Part shown: one piece after another, positions 6,781-10,762 of the stretch
How positions within the stretch are numbered: position 1 is the first letter of the stretch
Layout: every line of letters begins with the position of its first letter
From: an uncultured Treponema sp.
Lineage (GTDB): Bacteria > Spirochaetota > Spirochaetia > Treponematales > Treponemataceae
Length of the DNA stretch: 10,762 bases
Assembly: GCA_937893155.1 (NCBI GenBank)
Contig: CALBGU010000190.1
Location: 1 to 10,762 of the forward strand
Direction: 5' to 3'
Program-made: the position numbers and the translations under genes
Notes under the pieces: generated by a model
Databases searched by the model: none
Told to the model about the DNA's origin: nothing
What the model saw: only the letters and a program-made list of their open reading frames with translations

Positions 6781-6910
6781 ATCTCAGCCCACACTTTTTT
6801 TGCGCTTTGCCCCGATTTTCTTATCAAGGGTGACAAGAGGCTTACCCCCTTGTTTCAAAGACAGCGGGAATAACAAGGCACAGCCAGCCGAATTTCCCTG
6901 CGATTTCGCG
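6781..6910. other. Non-coding stretch between cimA promoter and repeat array
   Basis: No gene is supported here. The only structure seen is an imperfect hairpin, ACAAGAGG-cttac-CCCCTTGT (6833-6853), with an 8-bp stem holding one mismatch. It could be a weak terminator or a binding site. The open frames that cross this stretch have no ribosome sites and no recognisable protein content. Confidence 0.4.
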
Positions 6911-7240
6911 CGCCCAAAAACAGCCCCGCATGCAAAATGCACTTTGGGCAACGCGCCCAAAACCCGCCTTGAGATTTTTTCCCCTTTTTACCGCCGCCCA
7001 AAACGTAAAATCTCCAAAAGTTCTATTCGGGCAAGCGCCCAAAACGAAAAAACTCCAAAAGCTCTATTCGGGCAAGCGCCCAAAACGAGAAATCTCTAAA
7101 AGCTCCATTCGGGCAGCCGCCCAAAGCGAGAAATCTCTAAAAGCTCCATTCGGGCAAGCGCCCACGACGCAAAAAAGGCGTTTCTCACCTTTGGGCAGAG
7201 CGCCAAAACGGATTTTTGAGCAAAATGACGCTTGGGAAAA
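6911..7240. repeat. 41-bp-period tandem repeat array with GGGC-N4-GCCC junctions
   Basis: Units beginning CGCC start at 6911, 6954, 6995, 7036, 7077, 7118, 7159 and 7201, with periods of 43, 41, 41, 41, 41, 41 and 42. The four central units (6995-7158) are well conserved: CGCCCAAAACGA, then AAATCTCTAAAAGCTC, then YATTCGGGCAAG. Outer units keep mainly the CGCCCA/GGGC junctions. Each junction makes a mini-palindrome GGGC-NNNN-GCCC. At 6943-6961 it grows to a 7-bp stem, TTTGGGC-AACGC-GCCCAAA. Since 41 is not a multiple of three, the array is not a coding repeat. The period is far too short for a CRISPR. It separates divergently transcribed cimA and the kinase gene. Function is unknown. Confidence 0.85.
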
Positions 7241-7336
7241 ACAGCCGCGTACAGAAAATAAGCGGGTTTTGCAAAAGGACGGTCGAAAATAAATAAGACA
7301 GCATAAAAATCTTGAATAAACGAGGTAATATCACTT
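7241..7336. other. Leader region of the kinase gene, no clear promoter
   Basis: This A-rich stretch lies between the repeats and the kinase ATG. A ribosome site GAGGT (7322-7326) sits about 10 bases before the ATG at 7337. Weak -10-like AT-rich words are present (aaataaataag, cataaaaa) but none has a good -35 at the right distance. The promoter is therefore unassigned; it may need an activator or lie within the repeat array. Confidence 0.4.
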
Positions 7337-10300
7337 ATGGAAAATCTGGACAAAAAAAAGGGCGAACCGTACACTTTCAAATATTTTCCCAGCGAACAAT
7401 TTATGATAGTCTCTGATTCCGCGGTGCAGTTGCACGGGCTAAAAAAGCATTACACGAATATGCCCGAGAGTTTTATAAAGGAAATCAGCGAAGATTTTAG
7501 AGATGACGCCGCCCGAATTTTCCAGAAAATCGACACCGTTTTGTATGCCGAACCCGCCGTTATCAAAATAAAAGAAAGCAATATCCTCTATAAAATAACG
7601 TTTATCGTGTCGGAGGTGGAAAACGAAAAGCCCAAGACGGTTATCGGTTTTATGGAAGATATAACCGAGCGCGTAAAGAGCGAAGAGAAAGCCAAGGAAG
7701 TGGCGCGCGACGGCAATTTTGATGATTTGCTGGAAAATCTGAAAAACAGCACGTTCTTGAACGGATTAGGCGAGATTTATTTTGTTACCTATATGTTCGA
7801 TTTTAGGAAAAATTCTTATATGTGCCTGTCGTCAAAAAAGGGATTGCATTTAGACCTCGTGAATGCGCCCGATTTGGATTCGCTGTGCGATAATTTTATT
7901 GAAAATATTGTAGCCGACGAAGACAAAGAAAAAATGCGGGAGTTCTGCGATACGTCCACTCTTCAAGAGCGTATCGGCGTAACGAATTCGCTTGAGCAAG
8001 AATATATGAGCCGCTTCAAAGGTCCTTGCCGCGCCACGTTCATCGTGTCGGAGGTGGACAGCAACGGCACGCCCGTCAAGGCGCTTTTTTTGTGCAAGGA
8101 TATTGCAAAAGAAAAAATGCTCAGCGCGGCTCAGCAAACGCTCATTCGGGCGCTGGGAACGGCGTATCAAAATATTTATTCGGTGAATTTTGTGACGGGC
8201 GATGTGAAAATCTATCGGCAAACGGATTATATTACCAAGAAATACGACCCGCAGTCGCACTACGAGGTAAAATACGATGAATATGTGCAGCTCTACGTTG
8301 CCAACGAGGTGCACAAGGACGACCAAAGTTATTTTACGTCTATCAAAACGCTTTCTGATGTGCGTTCGATTTTTGAAACGAAGCAGCATTATTCTTTTTC
8401 GTACCGCGTCGTGAGAAGCGGAAAGACGGAATATTTTCGCTGTCAGCTCGTGCGCGCGTCCGCCGACAGTCCCGATTTTGTGATTGCCTTTAAGAACATC
8501 GACGATGAATTGGATTTGGAGCTGCAAAGACAGCGGCAGTTCAACGAGCAAATCGCGATTATCCGCGCTTTGAGCGAGGAATATAAATCCGTGTACTGTC
8601 TTGATACGCATACGGGGTTGGTCAGTCCCTATCGCTTAAATTATCAGTATCGCGAAGATTTTCAGCATCTTCTTGAATCGGATATTCAATGGAATGAACT
8701 TTTGAAGATGTATGTGGAAAAATTTGTGGAAGAGCCGTACAAGCAGGAACTGTTTGAGCGGTTCTGCACCGAAAATATCACCAAATTTTTGTCGGGCAAG
8801 CGGTATTTGAGCTACGAGTTCAAGAACCGCAAGGACGGCATTTCGCGCTTTTACAAGGTGAAGGCAACGAAGCTGTCGGATATTCCCAACGAAACAAAAA
8901 TCGTTATCGGTTTTTCGGACATCAACGAACAGCACGAGCAGCAGCTCAAGATTCAGACCGCACTCAAAGAAGCATTCCATTCGGCAGACGCGGCAAATCG
9001 CGCAAAAAGCGACTTTCTAGCAAATATGAGCCACGACATTCGCACGCCGATGAACGCAATCGTGGGAATGACGGCGATTGCACAGGCGCACATAGACGAA
9101 AAGGAGCGCGTTCTTGACTGCTTGGATAAAATCAAAATCGCCAGCAATCACCTGCTTTCGCTCATCAACGAGGTGCTCGATTTGAGCAAAATCGAAAGCG
9201 GCAAAATGGATTTAATAAACGAAGAATTCAGTCTGTCGGATTTGACCGAAAATCTGTTGACGCTCGTTCGCCCACAGATTCGGGAACATTCGCACAATCT
9301 GGTGGTAGAAATCCACAATCTCAGGCACGAAACCGTCATCGGAGACAGCCTGCGAATGAAGCAGATTTTCCTCAATATTTTGAGCAATGCCATCAAATAC
9401 ACGCCCGACGGCGGCGAGATAAAGTTGTATTTTACCGAAAAGCCCACGCCACAAAAAAATATCAAATGCTTTGAGTTTTCTTGCGCTGACAACGGTTTTG
9501 GGATTTCGCCCGAAGCGCAAAAAGAGCTGTTTCAGCCGTTTATGCGCTCGTCTTCCGAACAGACGGCACACATTCAAGGCACGGGCTTGGGATTAACGAT
9601 TTCGCGGAACATTGCGCGGCTTATGGGCGGCGACATCACAGTAAAAAGCGAATTGGGCAAAGGTTCGGTTTTTACGACGACGGTCTTTTTGAAGACAAAA
9701 GAAACCGAAGAAGATTATTCTCGATTCCGCGGCAAAAAGGTGCTGACGCTCTCGAGCGAGCCTGTGCGAATGGAAAGCGTGTGCAGTACACTCGAATCAA
9801 TCTCTCTCAACCGTATTTGTGCAAAAAACGAGGCAGACTCAATTTCCAACGTTGCCAAAGGGGATATTCTCGCCGTTTTCATTGATTTTGATATGAAGGG
9901 CATTGACCCGTTTGCGATTACCAAAAAAATCAGAGAAACGGGAGGCAGCGAGCTTCCGATTGTGGCGATAACCGCGTTTGACTGGACCGACATTGAGCAG
10001 AAAGCAAAAAATGCCGGCGTGTCGGAGTTTTTGTCGCGCCCGCTTTTTAAGTCCCGCTTGGTAAAAATGCTCGATGTGATTTTCAGACTCGACAATTCTG
10101 CGCAGAATTCCGCAACGCTTGAGCCGTTTTCAGAACTGGAATTCAGCAATTTGCGCGCCCTTTTGGTTGAAGACAACGATTTGAACGCCGAAATTGCAAC
10201 GGAAATCCTCAAAATGACGGGAATCAACGTGTGCCGCGTTTCTGACGGAACCGAAGCCGTGCAGCAAATGCGCGAAAAAAGCGAGGGCTATTTTGACATC

Positions 10301-10537
10301 GTGTTTATGGATATTCAAATGCCCAAGCTCAACGGCTACGACGCAACCCGCGCAATCCGAAAATTACCGGGCGAGTATTGCAAAAAAATCCCGATTATCG
10401 CAATGACGGCAAACGCCTTCGCAGACGATGTGCAAGCCGCTCTCAACAGCGGAATGAACGCGCATATTTCAAAGCCGCTGGATTTGACCGCGCTGGCGGA
10501 TACGCTGGAAAAATGGCTCAAGCACAAAAAATCATAG
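7337..10537 (+). CDS. Soluble hybrid sensor histidine kinase with four PAS-like modules and two receivers
   Basis: A 1066-residue sensor kinase without signal peptide or membrane helix, so probably cytoplasmic. Four related PAS-like modules come first (about 1-115, 137-260, 265-395, 402-535). Each ends in a strand such as VIGFMEDI or VIGFSDIN; modules 2 to 4 open with a motif like IRALSEEYKSVYCLD. A helix (about 535-560) leads to HisKA with His566 in SHDIRTPMNAIVGM. HATPase_c follows, with N684 (LSNAIKYTPDGGE), the G1 box DNGFG at 718-722 and the G2 box GTGLGL at 748-753. Receiver 1 (about 800-920) keeps Asp850 but lacks the acidic pair, and Arg901 replaces the usual Lys. Receiver 2 (about 943-1060) is intact: E945-D946, Asp992, T1024, K1046. 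There is no HPt or output domain, so a separate partner is expected. Signal unknown. It is divergent from cimA and followed by a separately promoted gene. Confidence 0.95.
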   Translation: MENLDKKKGEPYTFKYFPSEQFMIVSDSAVQLHGLKKHYTNMPESFIKEISEDFRDDAARIFQKIDTVLYAEPAVIKIKESNILYKITFIVSEVENEKPKTVIGFMEDITERVKSEEKAKEVARDGNFDDLLENLKNSTFLNGLGEIYFVTYMFDFRKNSYMCLSSKKGLHLDLVNAPDLDSLCDNFIENIVADEDKEKMREFCDTSTLQERIGVTNSLEQEYMSRFKGPCRATFIVSEVDSNGTPVKALFLCKDIAKEKMLSAAQQTLIRALGTAYQNIYSVNFVTGDVKIYRQTDYITKKYDPQSHYEVKYDEYVQLYVANEVHKDDQSYFTSIKTLSDVRSIFETKQHYSFSYRVVRSGKTEYFRCQLVRASADSPDFVIAFKNIDDELDLELQRQRQFNEQIAIIRALSEEYKSVYCLDTHTGLVSPYRLNYQYREDFQHLLESDIQWNELLKMYVEKFVEEPYKQELFERFCTENITKFLSGKRYLSYEFKNRKDGISRFYKVKATKLSDIPNETKIVIGFSDINEQHEQQLKIQTALKEAFHSADAANRAKSDFLANMSHDIRTPMNAIVGMTAIAQAHIDEKERVLDCLDKIKIASNHLLSLINEVLDLSKIESGKMDLINEEFSLSDLTENLLTLVRPQIREHSHNLVVEIHNLRHETVIGDSLRMKQIFLNILSNAIKYTPDGGEIKLYFTEKPTPQKNIKCFEFSCADNGFGISPEAQKELFQPFMRSSSEQTAHIQGTGLGLTISRNIARLMGGDITVKSELGKGSVFTTTVFLKTKETEEDYSRFRGKKVLTLSSEPVRMESVCSTLESISLNRICAKNEADSISNVAKGDILAVFIDFDMKGIDPFAITKKIRETGGSELPIVAITAFDWTDIEQKAKNAGVSEFLSRPLFKSRLVKMLDVIFRLDNSAQNSATLEPFSELEFSNLRALLVEDNDLNAEIATEILKMTGINVCRVSDGTEAVQQMREKSEGYFDIVFMDIQMPKLNGYDATRAIRKLPGEYCKKIPIIAMTANAFADDVQAALNSGMNAHISKPLDLTALADTLEKWLKHKKS

Positions 10538-10608
10538 CCGCAACAGCGCAAAACAAGCGCTTTGCAATCAAAATCCGCTCCTTTTGAATCCGAAGAATAA
10601 AAAGCTGC

Positions 10609-10645
10609 TGTCAAAATGACAAAATTTGTAAAAATGTCATTGACA
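10609..10645. promoter_or_regulatory. Two TGTCA/TGACA palindromes (operator candidate)
   Basis: TGTCA-AAA-TGACA (10609-10621) and TGTCA-T-TGACA (10635-10645) have identical half-sites and centres 25 bp apart. The second contains the last five bases of the -35 hexamer, so a bound protein would block RNA polymerase. The two inner half-sites also form a 7-bp inverted repeat, AATGACA...TGTCATT. The regulator is not identified. TGTCA-type half-sites occur in several families, so I do not name one. Confidence 0.55.
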
Positions 10646-10668
10646 CGAAATTTATTTCTGTATAGAAT
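10640..10668 (+). promoter_or_regulatory. Sigma-70 promoter of the carboxyltransferase gene
   Basis: A perfect -35 TTGACA (10640-10645), a spacer of exactly 17 bases, and -10 TAGAAT (10663-10668) preceded by TA. Transcription should start near 10675, about 34 bases before the ATG at 10709. This makes the gene independent of the kinase, whose stop lies 171 bases before that ATG. Confidence 0.8.
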
Positions 10669-10708
10669 ACCGTCTATAAAGAAAATAGCTCACTTCGGAG
10701 GTCATTTT

Positions 10709-10762
10709 ATGGCAGAATATAATATCGAAAAGCAGCACGCAAAGGGCAAGCTTCACGCGATT
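10709..10762 (+). CDS. Acyl-CoA carboxylase carboxyltransferase (beta) subunit, N-terminus only
   Basis: Only 18 codons are inside the window: MAEYNIEKQHAKGKLHAI. The segment IEKQHAKGKL matches the conserved N-terminal motif of biotin-dependent acyl-CoA carboxylase or decarboxylase carboxyltransferase subunits (PccB/MmdA family, typically IxxQHxKGKLTARERI). These move a carboxyl group between biotin and an acyl-CoA such as propionyl- or methylmalonyl-CoA. A strong ribosome site GGAGG (10697-10701) lies 7 bases before the ATG, and the promoter is clear. The substrate, and whether the complex is a carboxylase or a sodium-pumping decarboxylase, cannot be told from this fragment. Confidence 0.7.
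   Translation, partial: MAEYNIEKQHAKGKLHAI

Noticed and set aside
6911..7240. CRISPR array
   Set aside because: The period is only 41 bp, whole units are similar with no unique spacers, and no cas gene is nearby.
6930..7292. Plus-strand open frame through the 41-bp repeats with an FGQAP-type repeated peptide
   Set aside because: The 41-bp period shifts the frame at each unit, so the protein repeat does not persist. There is no ribosome site, and the DNA-level palindromes explain the conservation better.
7850..8611. 253-codon minus-strand open frame inside the kinase gene
   Set aside because: It lies opposite clearly coding kinase sequence, has no ribosome site and shows basic low-information composition. 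Shadow frame.
10548..10565. Terminator after the kinase (GCAAA...TTTGC)
   Set aside because: The stem is only 5 bp with an 8-base loop and is not followed by a T-run. Too weak to call.

Overview
The window reads as part of a spirochaete genome, most likely a host-associated Treponema-type organism. The main evidence is a minus-strand flagellar block in the order flbD-motA-motB-fliL-fliM-fliY, with a FliY that has a long Met/Gly-rich linker. Related orders occur in some Firmicutes and Thermotogales, so the assignment is probable, not certain. No rRNA, tRNA, CRISPR array or transposase was seen.

Layout, left to right. Positions 1-652 are a patchwork of short, unrelated, broken minus-strand fragments: an unrecognised open frame, the middle of a zinc-type ABC transporter ATPase lacking its P-loop, and the 3' end of an unknown gene with a possible terminator hairpin. 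The patchwork abuts fliY at about 653 and removes its C-terminal SpoA (FliN) domain. An assembly chimera is the simplest explanation; a real rearrangement is the alternative. Positions 653-4953 are a compact flagellar operon encoding switch (FliY, FliM), stator (MotA, MotB), FliL and the stator-related small protein FlbD. A sigma-28-type promoter precedes flbD at 4995-5022.

Upstream on the same strand is cimA (citramalate synthase, 5101-6699). It has a GTG start, a strong sigma-70 promoter (TTGACA-N17-CATAAT) and a 16-bp inverted repeat just upstream of the -35. Between cimA and the divergent kinase gene is a 0.64-kb non-coding region with a 41-bp-period tandem repeat array. Its unit junctions carry a GGGC-N4-GCCC mini-palindrome.

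On the plus strand, 7337-10537 encodes a soluble hybrid histidine kinase: four PAS-like modules, an intact HisKA/HATPase core, a degenerate first receiver and an intact second receiver. After it comes a textbook promoter (TTGACA-N17-TAGAAT) with two TGTCA/TGACA palindromes, one overlapping the -35. It drives a gene of which only 18 codons are present; these match the N-terminus of acyl-CoA carboxylase carboxyltransferase subunits.

The flagellar genes work as one motor module. cimA (the pyruvate route to isoleucine) and the carboxyltransferase are metabolic genes with their own promoters. Nothing in the sequence ties the kinase to either. No convincing new multi-gene system is present. The most unusual items are the repeat array, the two well-defined operator-like sites and the chimeric left end.
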